Assembly (NCBI GenBank): GCA_004134985.1
Contig: REGQ01000011.1
Coordinates: 123,165-187,164 of the forward strand
DNA: 64,000 nt
Source: Paenibacillaceae bacterium
GTDB taxonomy: Bacteria > Bacillota > Bacilli > Paenibacillales > Paenibacillaceae
Direction: 5' to 3'
Part shown: piece after piece, positions 9,814 through 18,920 of the stretch
Layout of the letters: every line of letters begins with the position of its first letter
Position numbering within the stretch: position 1 is the first letter of the stretch
Made by a program: the position numbers and the translations under genes
Notes under the pieces: generated by a model
The model's input: the letters and a program-made list of their open reading frames with translations, nothing else
Told to the model about the DNA's origin: nothing
Databases searched by the model: none

Positions 9814-11505
9814 ATGACTATTCACATACTTACATTCAACCGCCTGCTGCTGCATTCATCCTTTCGGGATGCACGCGTCATCGCCAAAAATCCGGACTCG
9901 CAACAGCCGATCCGCAGCGTGTACGTGCCGATAAGCAACTGGAACGAACTCCCTCAAGGTGCCCTTATATTGACGAACAACCTGGACTTCCTTCAACATT
10001 CGCCCGATCCCGCCGAATTGGTCACTTCGATGATGAAGCAAGGCGCCGTCGGGCTATGTATACAGCTGTCATCTGACCTGCCGCTGCCGAGCAGCTTTGT
10101 CCAAGCCGCCCTTGCAGCGGATTTCCCGGTGCTCGTCGTGAATACCCAACTTCACTTGTCCGAACTGCAGCTTCATGTAGAGACGATGCTAATGCCGGGC
10201 AACCAAAGTGATCACCTGCATGCGTTAAGCGAATTTTCGCACAAGCTGCAGCAAGCCATGCTAAAAAGAGCAGATATCCCTACCATTCTGCGCATTCTGC
10301 AGCAATATGCTTCGCTGCAGGTCATCTACCATTCGATCGTGGAGCAATCGTTATGCATGCCGGAGAATGGCGCGCGCGCTAGTGAAACGTTGACGCAATT
10401 CGGCAGCCTGATCGATCAGCAGTCCGCTTCAACGCGAAGGCAGCTTCGTTTGATACTGCCCGATGAACAAGTCGTGCTGGCACAGCCTATAGTCGGATTA
10501 GGCCAAGTATTATCCTATATGGGCATTGTTTTGCCGCGCGGCGAGAACACAGTATCTGAATCGTATCTTGCACTGCTGCTCGTGTATGCCAGCAAGACGG
10601 CAGAGCAAATACTGCTGCGCAAGCTGCTGCTCGATGACCGCCTGAGCGACGGGCAATCGCGACTCGCGCAGGAAATTCTGTTCGGCGATATCGCTCACGA
10701 GGATCAGATTTTGGCCCAGATCGGCTTGCCTGCGCTGGGCAGCGGCAACTACCTGTTCGTGTCCGGCATCATCGTTCTTGAGCGTCCCGAGCGCGGTGAG
10801 GAGCATCAATCTGCGAAGACGCTTAATCAGGATACGTTGCTGCTGCTTCGGTCGTTGTTGTCCACTCACGGGGTGTATAACTTGCTGCTGCTGCAGCACA
10901 ATGTTATTCATCTTCTCTGTATTCGGGAAATCTTCGCCAATGCGGAGGCACAGTGGGAGAAAGTCAAACAATCTTTGCGCAAAGTGCTTGAACTGGCCAC
11001 AAGATCCAACCGGCTCGAAAATACGCACAAACTGCGTCTTCACGCCGGCTTCGGGCTGATGAAAACCCGGCTGCGTGACGCAGCGCAGAGCTATCGGGAG
11101 GCGCTCGATGTATTGTCTGTGACCCGCACTCTGGCACGAGATTCGATAAGCGCGTTTTATGAGGAAATGGGCATTTATCAAATGCTTAAGAGTATCGGGA
11201 ATACGGAGAAGCTGATTCAGTTTGTGCAATATCATCTGGGGAACTTGCTTGCGTATGATCATCGAAACGAAACGCCGCTGCTCCAGACACTTGATCAATA
11301 TTTATCGTGCATGGGAGCCAAACAGGAAACCGCCGAACGGCTTTTCATTCACCGTCAGACACTCTATCACCGACTGGAGAAAATCGAGGAACTGCTGGGG
11401 GACGATTATTTGCGTGCTGACCGGCGGCTATGCCTTGAAGTGGCTATTCGAGCGTATGATTTGGTGAAGGGTGAGATGAATGTGAAGCTGGCTGGAAACA
11501 GTTAG
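9814..11505 (+). CDS. PucR-family transcriptional regulator
   Basis: A 563-residue regulator with an N-terminal PucR ligand-sensing domain (about 1-125), a central GGDEF-like CdaR region and a C-terminal helix-turn-helix of the PucR/HTH_30 type. The last is recognisable from the run ETAERLFIHRQTLYHRL followed by LEKIEELLG. GGAGG lies eight bases before the ATG. It is divergent from the peptide operon across a 227-base gap and precedes the permease/GGT cluster. It is the obvious candidate regulator of one or both. PucR-type proteins usually respond to nitrogen-rich metabolites such as purine breakdown products, which fits a peptide- and glutamyl-handling neighbourhood. Confidence 0.9.
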   Translation: MTIHILTFNRLLLHSSFRDARVIAKNPDSQQPIRSVYVPISNWNELPQGALILTNNLDFLQHSPDPAELVTSMMKQGAVGLCIQLSSDLPLPSSFVQAALAADFPVLVVNTQLHLSELQLHVETMLMPGNQSDHLHALSEFSHKLQQAMLKRADIPTILRILQQYASLQVIYHSIVEQSLCMPENGARASETLTQFGSLIDQQSASTRRQLRLILPDEQVVLAQPIVGLGQVLSYMGIVLPRGENTVSESYLALLLVYASKTAEQILLRKLLLDDRLSDGQSRLAQEILFGDIAHEDQILAQIGLPALGSGNYLFVSGIIVLERPERGEEHQSAKTLNQDTLLLLRSLLSTHGVYNLLLLQHNVIHLLCIREIFANAEAQWEKVKQSLRKVLELATRSNRLENTHKLRLHAGFGLMKTRLRDAAQSYREALDVLSVTRTLARDSISAFYEEMGIYQMLKSIGNTEKLIQFVQYHLGNLLAYDHRNETPLLQTLDQYLSCMGAKQETAERLFIHRQTLYHRLEKIEELLGDDYLRADRRLCLEVAIRAYDLVKGEMNVKLAGNS

Positions 11506-11531
11506 ACTGCGTTGTAATATGTATATGAAAA

Positions 11532-11572
11532 CAAAACACAGAACCGTATTGATGCGGTTCTGTGTTTTGTTT
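11532..11572 (+). terminator. Terminator after the PucR gene
   Basis: A perfect 14-bp stem (AAAACACAGAACCG with its complement) around an 8-base loop, followed by a T-rich tract. It lies 27 bases past the regulator stop and could work in both directions. Confidence 0.85.
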
Positions 11573-11758
11573 GTTTTGTCATCATGGCTGGTCTATTAAT
11601 GGATATGCAGTGCAATATCGAATCGATTAGCTCTTCAACACTTGGCATGATAAACCAATCAACAACGAGATCGATGTGATTTATCATTTGTAAAAGGGGG
11701 TTTAAATGACGATGTGAAGGGTAAACAGACATAAATGTAACACCGGGGAGGGAACTGG

Positions 11759-13372
11759 ATGGAAAACGCACTGCCTGTCGATCTATTCCACTGGAGTACA
11801 GCTGTTCTCCCACTCATCTTACTTTTAATCATGCTTGTGGGACTCAGATGGCCCGGACCGATGGCCGGCTGGATCGCCACCGGAGCTGCCGCCATCATCG
11901 CGTTTTTCATCTTTCAGGCCCCCCCTTGACAACATCGCTATAGGCTTCGGCAAAGGACTATGGGAAGCTTTTTTTATCCTGCTTGTTGTGTGGCCTGCCC
12001 TCTTGCTCTATCAAATCACGAAGGTTTCCGGCGCCTTTTCTGTGATTCGAGAAGGGATGAAGGAGCATAGCCGCAATTATCTGTTTCTCATTCTCGGCTT
12101 TGGTTGGGTGTTTGCTTCGTTCCTGCAGGGCATATCCGGCTTCGAGCTCCTATTGCGATTGTCGCCCCCTTATTGGTAGGAATTGGGGTTAAGCCAGTCC
12201 TTGCCGTGGTGATTCCTTTAATCGGCCATTCTTGGGCAAATACGTTTGGAACGCTGGCTGTCGCCTGGTTCGCCACCAAAAATGCGGTTCCTATCGAAAA
12301 CGAAGCGGCCACACTGTTGTTTTCAAGCCTCCTATTGTGGATTCCAAACCTATTGGCAGGACTGATGATCTGCTGGCTTTATGCCAAATGGAAAGGTGTC
12401 AAAGAAGGGCTGCCCGCCGTGCTGATCATTTCGCTTATTCATGGAGGCGGACAATTGCTGTTGACGCAGATCAATCCGGCACTCAGTAATTTTGTTCCGG
12501 CAACGCTCGCACTTGGCGTGTTATTTTTACTCGCTCGCATGAAAACATACCAAAACAAGAGCGAACTTGAGACCAGCTCGGACATTCTAGATGAAAAGCA
12601 CAGCTCGGCTCCTCAAGAGCATGCCCATGTCTCTCTTCACAAAGCGTTTATGCCCTACTACGTGTTAACTGTGGTAACCGTCATCATGCTGGGGATTCCC
12701 GCTATTTATGATGTTTTGCATCAGTTTGAATACGGGCCTCCCTTTCCGGCGGCACATACAGGGCACGGCTTTCAAGTTGATGCGGAAGAGAGCTATTCAC
12801 CCCTTTCTCCCTTGACGCATTCCGGGTTGTATTTGTTTGTCGTCTGTTTGTTTGCTTCGTTATGGTACAAGCATTTCGGCATGTACAAAGAGAACAGCTT
12901 CAAAAAAATACGCAAAGGAGTGTTCGGCAACGCTGTCGGTGCTTCCTTGGCCATCACCGGATTTCTTGTCATGACGGAAATCATGAGCGGCTCCGGGCAA
13001 ACAACCATAGTAGCGATGGGAATTGCCGAAATCTCAGGCCCGGGGGTTTACGTCGCGCTGTCCAGTCTGATGGGCATTATTGGAGCGTTTATGACTTCAT
13101 CCAATACCTCCTCCAATGTGCTGTTTTCACCGCTTCATGGTTCGGTCGTGCAAACGATGGACCATCTTGAGCTCCCTCAAGTGATCGCCGCGCAAACCGC
13201 AGGTGCTGCGATCGGGAATGCTATCGCTCCAGCCAATGTCATGCTGGGGACCAGTACGGCCGGTGTTTCCGGAAAAGAACCGGAAGTGTTGAAGTACACC
13301 TTGTTTTTTGTCTCCATTGCCGGAATTCTCGTTGCTGCAGCCGCTGTTTTCTTGCATCTGGCGGCCGCATAA
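11759..13372 (+). pseudogene. lldP: L-lactate permease family gene with two frameshifts
   Basis: This is a lactate/glycolate permease (LldP/LctP) of about 537 codons, clearly paralogous to the intact copy at 15122-16753. The frame starts at ATG 11759 behind GGGGAGGG. It shifts near 11920-11926 in a run of seven C, where six C would continue into the expected LDNIAIGFGKG. It shifts again near 12144-12147, where TTCGAGCTCC lacks one G compared with the expected FGAPIAI coding. The two shifts cancel, so the last 400 residues run in frame to the stop. Either the gene is recently broken or both are sequencing/assembly indels. The full protein would have about 12-14 membrane segments and import a small monocarboxylate. 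Confidence 0.8.
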
Positions 13373-13420
13373 TAATGGCCATGCAATCTTTCATTATCTA
13401 TTTCAGAAAGGAGAATGAAC

Positions 13421-15079
13421 ATGCCCTATCAATTTAATCGAGGTGCATATATTGATTCTTTAATTACAGGCAGACCCCCTGCTACCGGCAGGAAAGGTGC
13501 GGTAACCTCTCCCCACTACCTGGCGACGCTCGCCGGCCATGATGTGCTGAAACAAGGGGGGCATGCTGTCGATGCCGCCATTGCCATCAACGCCACTTTA
13601 TGTGTCGTCTATCCGCATATGGCCGGTCTGGGAGGCGACTTGTTTGCCTTGTTGTGGGATGAATCGCGTTCCACGGTTCGTGCTTTGAACGGAAGCGGAG
13701 CGGCGTGCGGCCAGGCTACCCGAAAATTTTACCAAGAGAACGGACACAGCTCCATCCCCTCCCGGGGAGCCTTGTCCGCTATCACGGTTCCGGGTGCTGT
13801 AGACGCCTGGCACAGCCTTCATGCCGAGCACGGAAAGCTGCCTTGGAAGGCGCTGTTTGCTCCGGCAATCGATTACGCACGGAACGGTTTTCCTGTCACA
13901 CTCAAATTCAGCCGTTTCCTTCACCGGTTTGAGCAAGAACTCAAGCAGCACGAAGAGGCCGCGAAGATTTTCTTGCCTGACGGCAGTCCTGCCAAACCTG
14001 GAGAAATCATGAAGCTGCCGGATCTGGGACACTCCTTGGAGCTGATTGCAGAACAAGGCGCCGATGTCTTCTATAAAGGGGAGCTTGCCCAAGCCATTAC
14101 GGAAAAACTGGCACAAGCAGGCGGATTAATGAAAATCCATGATTTCCAAGCGCATCGGTCCAAATGGGAAGAGTCCATTACAACCACGTACCGCGGCTAT
14201 GAAATACATCAAACGCAACCTAATACGCAAGGCATTGCCGCACTGATGATGCTGAATTATTTGGAAACCTTCAATTTGTCTGAGCTCGGAGACCAGTCAG
14301 CCGAGTACTACCATCTGATGGCGGAGGCTGCAAAGATTGCCTTTACTTACAGAGACCGCTGGGTCACGGATCCCCAAACCCTCGATATCCCTATCGAAAA
14401 ATTGCTGAGCAAGGACAATGTGGCAGACATTCTGGAACACTTGGATATGGACAAAGCCGCGGACCGGGATAAACACCTCGACCGGCTTCCCCATTTGGAA
14501 ACAAATCGGGATACCGTCTATATGGCCGCCGTCGATGCTGAAGGAAACGCCGTTTCCCTGATCCAAAGCGTCTACCATGAATTCGGCTCCATGTTTGTTC
14601 CGGAAGGAACGGGCATCTTGCTTCAGAACCGGGGCTCGTTTTTTTCCTTGGATGAGAACCACCCGAATACGTTGGAACCCGCCAAGAAAACATTTCATAC
14701 GATTATTCCGGCAATGGCTTTAAAAGATGGGAAGCCTTTTATGCTGTACGGCTCCATGGGCGGAGAAGGACAGCCCCAAACACAAGCCGCAATGCTGACC
14801 AGGGTCATTGATTTCGGCTATAACATTCAACAAGCGATTGAAGCACCGCGTTGGCTCTATGGACGAACTTGGGGCGCAGATACCGACTCTTTCAAACTGG
14901 AAGCACGAATCGCCTCCTCTGTCCTTGAGATGTTGCAGACGAAAGGACATCAGGCGGAATTTACCGTGGACTGGTCGGAAGAAATGGGGCATGCTCAGGG
15001 GATTCTCTTCAACCCGAAGCAAGGGACACTTAGTGCCGGAGCCGATCCAAGAGGGGATGGACTAGCGCTGAGCTGGTAG
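13421..15079 (+). CDS. ggt: Gamma-glutamyltransferase family protein (Ntn hydrolase)
   Basis: A 552-residue member of the GGT family. RDTVYMAAVDAEGNAVS near residue 365 marks the self-processing site, with the threonine after RD as the new N-terminal nucleophile of the small subunit. GSMGGEGQPQTQ near residue 440 is the oxyanion/glycine-rich loop. No signal peptide is visible, unlike the secreted GGTs, so it is more like the cytosolic YwrD/acylase-type branch. The second ATG (13421) is seven bases after AAAGGAG and is preferred to the ATG at 13415. It lies between two lactate-permease paralogues. This suggests it cleaves a gamma-glutamyl or related amide compound whose acid product or substrate is transported. 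Confidence 0.88.
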   Translation: MPYQFNRGAYIDSLITGRPPATGRKGAVTSPHYLATLAGHDVLKQGGHAVDAAIAINATLCVVYPHMAGLGGDLFALLWDESRSTVRALNGSGAACGQATRKFYQENGHSSIPSRGALSAITVPGAVDAWHSLHAEHGKLPWKALFAPAIDYARNGFPVTLKFSRFLHRFEQELKQHEEAAKIFLPDGSPAKPGEIMKLPDLGHSLELIAEQGADVFYKGELAQAITEKLAQAGGLMKIHDFQAHRSKWEESITTTYRGYEIHQTQPNTQGIAALMMLNYLETFNLSELGDQSAEYYHLMAEAAKIAFTYRDRWVTDPQTLDIPIEKLLSKDNVADILEHLDMDKAADRDKHLDRLPHLETNRDTVYMAAVDAEGNAVSLIQSVYHEFGSMFVPEGTGILLQNRGSFFSLDENHPNTLEPAKKTFHTIIPAMALKDGKPFMLYGSMGGEGQPQTQAAMLTRVIDFGYNIQQAIEAPRWLYGRTWGADTDSFKLEARIASSVLEMLQTKGHQAEFTVDWSEEMGHAQGILFNPKQGTLSAGADPRGDGLALSW

Positions 15080-15121
15080 ACCAAGAATATTCAAAATTTT
15101 CACATCAGGGGGACTGACGAT

Positions 15122-16753
15122 ATGGATCATGAGTTGCCAATTACACTTCTGCACTGGACACTTTCAATACTGCCAATTGCCGCCCTGTTGATCATGATGG
15201 TATTTCTCGGTTGGTCAGGCTCGCTGTCAGGAGGCATTTCACTCGCTATGGCTTTCGTCATCGCCCTCATACTTTTTGACGCACCTTGGTTAACAACCGC
15301 TATAGGCTTGGGAAAAGGAGCCTGGGACGCTTTTTTCATTTTGCTCGTCGTCTGGCCGGCCTTGCTTATTTATCAAGTAGCGGAAAAAGCCGGCGCATTT
15401 AAAGCCATCCGTCAAGGCATCGAACAATACAGTCAAAACTATTTGTTTCTGGTTCTCTCTTTAGGTTGGGTATTCGCCTCCATATTGCAAGGGATTGCCG
15501 GTTTTGGAGCGCCTATTGCAATTGTCACCCCGTTATTGATCGGCATTGGCGTGAAACCTTTTATGGCCATTGCCATTGCCCTTATCGGACATGCTTGGGG
15601 AAAAATGTTCGGTACGCTCGGCGTAGGCTGGTTGGCTACCATCAATGTGGTTGATATCGAAAATCAGGCTCTCACATTGATTTACCATGGCATATTGCTC
15701 TGGATTCCGAATCTGCTGGGCGGATTCTTCATATGCTTCCTATTCGCTAAATGGAAGGGAGTTCGGGCAGCCTGGAGTTTTGTTTTAGTCGTCTCGCTTA
15801 TCCAAGGCGGCGGTCAAATGGTGCTTATGCAAGTCAACCCGGCTTTGAGTAATTTTCTGTCGGCCACCTTGTCGCTGGGTGCTGTCCTTCTCTTTTCCCG
15901 GTTCAAAGCCTACCGCGAAAAGGACGAGGAATTGGAGGAAGCCAGTGCCATACTCAAATCATCGGATGGGGACGAGAAAGAGGCTAAGATGGGGCTTCAC
16001 GAAGCGTTCATGCCGTATTATGTGCTCTGCTTGCTAAGCATTGCAATGCTAGGGGTGCCCGCTTTGCTGGAATTACTGGAGCAGTGGGAATTCGGGTTTT
16101 CCGTTCCTGAAACCAGTACAGGTTACGGGTACACGGTGGAAGGGGAGGAAACTTATTCACCGATCGCTCCTTTAACCCATCCCGGACTATACTTGTTTAT
16201 TTCCAGTCTATTCGGCTACTTTTGGTACAAATCGAAAGGACATTACAAGCATGTGCAGGAAAAAGAGAAAACGAGCCCGATTATCGCCATTTCCAAAGGA
16301 ACTGCCAGCGAAGCCACTGGCGCATCGCTTGCGATCATTGCTTTTTTGACAATGGCGAATGTGATGGGACAGGCGGGCATGACTTCTGTGCTCGGACTCG
16401 GGATCGCAGCCGTCTCTTCCCCGCTCGTCTATGCGGGGCTAGCCAATCTTATTGGCATCGCCGGGGCTTATATTACTTCCTCCAACACTTCGTCCAACGT
16501 GCTGTTCTCGCCTTTGCATGCTTCTGTCGCCGAATCCATGGACGGACTCAAGCTTGAGCAGGTGATTGCTTCACAGTCGGCAGGAGGTGCTGTCGGTAAC
16601 GTCATTGCTCCCGCCAATATTATTTTGGGGACCTCCACGGCCAATATCGGGAAAGAAGAAACTCAAAAAATCTACAAACCTACTCTGATCTTTCTTGCTA
16701 TATGCGCCGCTATTTTTTCAGCTTGCGGGATCCTGTTTTATCTACTGTTTTAA
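15122..16753 (+). CDS. lldP: L-lactate permease family transporter
   Basis: An intact 543-residue LldP/LctP permease with the family signatures GKGAWDAFFILLVVWPALL, LQGIAGFGAPIAI and, late in the protein, TSSNTSSNVLFSPLHASV, where the transport path residues lie. About 13 hydrophobic segments are visible. It is 43 bases downstream of the GGT gene behind AGGGGG and ends before a strong terminator, so the three plus-strand genes probably form one transcript. It is the functional counterpart of the damaged copy at 11759-13372. Lactate or glycolate is the family substrate, but the GGT context leaves other small acids possible. Confidence 0.92.
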   Translation: MDHELPITLLHWTLSILPIAALLIMMVFLGWSGSLSGGISLAMAFVIALILFDAPWLTTAIGLGKGAWDAFFILLVVWPALLIYQVAEKAGAFKAIRQGIEQYSQNYLFLVLSLGWVFASILQGIAGFGAPIAIVTPLLIGIGVKPFMAIAIALIGHAWGKMFGTLGVGWLATINVVDIENQALTLIYHGILLWIPNLLGGFFICFLFAKWKGVRAAWSFVLVVSLIQGGGQMVLMQVNPALSNFLSATLSLGAVLLFSRFKAYREKDEELEEASAILKSSDGDEKEAKMGLHEAFMPYYVLCLLSIAMLGVPALLELLEQWEFGFSVPETSTGYGYTVEGEETYSPIAPLTHPGLYLFISSLFGYFWYKSKGHYKHVQEKEKTSPIIAISKGTASEATGASLAIIAFLTMANVMGQAGMTSVLGLGIAAVSSPLVYAGLANLIGIAGAYITSSNTSSNVLFSPLHASVAESMDGLKLEQVIASQSAGGAVGNVIAPANIILGTSTANIGKEETQKIYKPTLIFLAICAAIFSACGILFYLLF

Positions 16754-16784
16754 ATCCGCGAATAGACGAAATATTGTAGTCAGG

Positions 16785-16826
16785 AACAGCCTGTCTCTCC
16801 GATTGGGGAGACAGGCTGTTTTATTT
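16785..16826 (+). terminator. Terminator after the lactate permease
   Basis: AACAGCCTGTCTC pairs with GAGACAGGCTGTT around a short loop, followed by TTATTTA. It closes the permease/GGT transcript. Confidence 0.85.
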
Positions 16827-16869
16827 ACTTTGACAAGTCGTCTTGAAGCAAAGCTGAATTCTACTGCCG

Positions 16870-17159
16870 ATGCTGGTAGGCGTATTATTATTTAAATTGT
16901 ATCCGTTTCTGGGACTCACGCTTGTAATCATCGTATGGATCTTCATGATCGCACTCATTCGTGCAGCATCAATTGTGATTACCTTGTACAAATTTAAAAC
17001 CTAACATTCATACACACGGTAATAAACTCACCGGCATGATCTTATTCATAACTCCCATATGGCTTCCCTACGTCCACCACACCATTTGGACAACTGTTGT
17101 GTTCATGGTTGCAACCTTGTCCGCCGCGGAGGAATTAATCATCAACATCTTCTACTGAC
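16870..17159 (+). pseudogene. CDP-alcohol phosphatidyltransferase remnant (C-terminal part)
   Basis: Two frames read together give the C-terminal half of a PgsA-like membrane enzyme. The first (16870-17004) encodes membrane segments ending in ...RAASIVITLYKFKT and a stop. A one-base change of frame continues as IHTHGNKLTGMILFITP and ends ...SAAEELIINIFY at 17159. The 'H-x-NK-x-TG' run followed by a hydrophobic helix is typical of this family's end. The catalytic DGxxAR part is missing and a stop lies just before 16870, so it is a decayed fragment. It sits at the left edge of the AT-rich defence island and may mark the original insertion scar. Confidence 0.5.
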
Positions 17160-17509
17160 CAGGGAACCAGTTCACTGGTTTATTATGTGCTATTGCAGTA
17201 GATACGTCGATTTTTCCTTGGATAATTTATAGGGTATTTTGTGAGTTGTCATGAAGCATCATCTATTTTAGGTTTGAATTTGGGTACTTAAGCTTAATTC
17301 ACCTAAACTTTTTAGAAAATTGCAAAGAATGAGAACAAATCGCTTAAATTAAATAAGTATTAATCTCATTCTTTTACCTAGCGTTACAAAAGATTATGTA
17401 GGTAATTATCATTCATAAAAATCGGCATTTATACCGATATATTTCTGATTAATGTCTAGAAATCATTTTCAACAAAAAAGTTTTTATTCAAGTAATAACT
17501 TACAAAAGG
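17160..17509. other. AT-rich intergenic stretch
   Basis: About 350 bases with no convincing reading frame, hairpin or repeat. Composition drops sharply to AT-rich here, marking the left boundary of the accessory island. Confidence 0.5.
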
Positions 17510-18571
17510 TTAACTATCTTCAAATTTAATATTTCGTAATATCAAAATGTTTCGTATTTCTTCATCTTGAATTGCACAGTCATATAGCTCATCATTGTAC
17601 TTAGTTATAGTATCAAGATGTTTCTTCAAATCCTCAAACAACTCGCTCATAGTATCATGTTTGGGAATAAGCGAATCAAAATATAACTTTGTAAGTGCTA
17701 AAGTATTGTTAAAAAATTCCTGATGATCCACCTTTAATTCTGAAAAATCATTAGTAATATTATCAAAATAATACCCCATTATATTCATACACCTAACTAG
17801 CGGATGAGGATGAGAGAATTTCTTTTTATAAAACTCTAACTTACGAACTGATAGGGGTAATTCCAATTGATTGATTACTCCAAAATAGAATAAGCATTTT
17901 GTAATTATCATACTTGAACATCCAACGTACAATAAACATTTCAACTTTTCATTAGATTTTACTTTGAATTCAGAATTTAATCTAAATACATGTTTTAAAA
18001 CCTCAAAGCAAGCCATTCTATCAGCATCGAATTCCCATACATGTAATTTGATATTAAAATCATCCTTCTCCAAGGTCTCTTGTAAAAAAAAATCATGCTT
18101 CTCATATTTCAAATTATTAAATTGCATAATATGTTGGAACTCATGCCTAAAGGTAAACCTTATTGAACAATCGATTATAAACTTACTAAAATCAAATTCT
18201 TTATCTTGATACAAATCAATGTATGCTTCTCGTAATGGTTCATCATTATTTATTCCAGCAAGCACTATGTTTTTAAAGTGTTTTTCATCCATTTTTTTGC
18301 TAAGAAGAATTGGATAACCATTTGTTATTCCAATAATATTGTAACCTTTGCGCTTTGAAGCAAAGGCATTGCACTTATTATTATTTTTAATGTAGAAACA
18401 GTAGTCTTTAATATTGAAAATATTTGCATAATTCTCATATAAACTTATAAATGAACTCTCAAAATACGAATAAATCTGCAATAATTCCTCTTCAATATCT
18501 AAACCTTTATAATCGAAAACATCATCAATTACTTTATATTTTGCAAGTAATTCTTTACTTATAGGGCTCAT
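17510..18571 (-). CDS. HEFQH putative zinc metallopeptidase (possibly Lit-like)
   Basis: A protein of about 353 residues with FRHEFQH near residue 145, a classic HExxH zinc-protease motif. EFDADRMACFEVL follows about 45 residues later and supplies a plausible third ligand glutamate or aspartate. There is no signal peptide or membrane segment. The size and placement of the motif resemble phage-exclusion peptidases of the Lit (U49) type, but I cannot confirm family membership. It starts at ATG 18571 (a TTG two codons earlier is possible; AGGGAG lies upstream of both). It lies in the same strand and block as the ABC-3C genes, 350 bases downstream of them, and is strongly AT-rich. A role in phage defence by cleaving a host target is an inference from motif and neighbours. 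Confidence 0.6.
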   Translation of the reverse strand: MSPISKELLAKYKVIDDVFDYKGLDIEEELLQIYSYFESSFISLYENYANIFNIKDYCFYIKNNNKCNAFASKRKGYNIIGITNGYPILLSKKMDEKHFKNIVLAGINNDEPLREAYIDLYQDKEFDFSKFIIDCSIRFTFRHEFQHIMQFNNLKYEKHDFFLQETLEKDDFNIKLHVWEFDADRMACFEVLKHVFRLNSEFKVKSNEKLKCLLYVGCSSMIITKCLFYFGVINQLELPLSVRKLEFYKKKFSHPHPLVRCMNIMGYYFDNITNDFSELKVDHQEFFNNTLALTKLYFDSLIPKHDTMSELFEDLKKHLDTITKYNDELYDCAIQDEEIRNILILRNIKFEDS

Positions 18572-18920
18572 GCTCAAAACACACTCCCTAGAATATTGTC
18601 ACCCTTTTTCAATATATAACATTTCCCTTTTCGTATCCTCAGAGGTTAGCTTCCAAATTTTATTAATATTTTCGATATCTTTTCTATGCATTATCATAAA
18701 AACTCAGTATGTTGACCTTACTCCTTACTTTATATATTTCAAAAAATTATATTTGATTATTTAGAATTTAACCTTTAAAGTTCCACTGATTATATTAAGC
18801 AAATCCTACAAACTCAGGTTGCTTTCCACCAAGTAGCGTTGTATAAAAGAATGCCGTTTTCCTCTTTATTGACTTATTGACTGTTACTTGAAAAACATAA
18901 ATAAATATGTTATCGGAAAC
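18572..18920. other. AT-rich intergenic stretch
   Basis: About 350 bases between the metallopeptidase and the ABC-3C ATPase. It probably contains the metallopeptidase promoter on the minus strand. No feature is clear enough to place. Confidence 0.4.

Noticed and set aside
10510..11298. 262-codon minus-strand frame inside the PucR gene
   Set aside because: The PucR gene has clear domains over the same bases; the antisense frame shows no family features.
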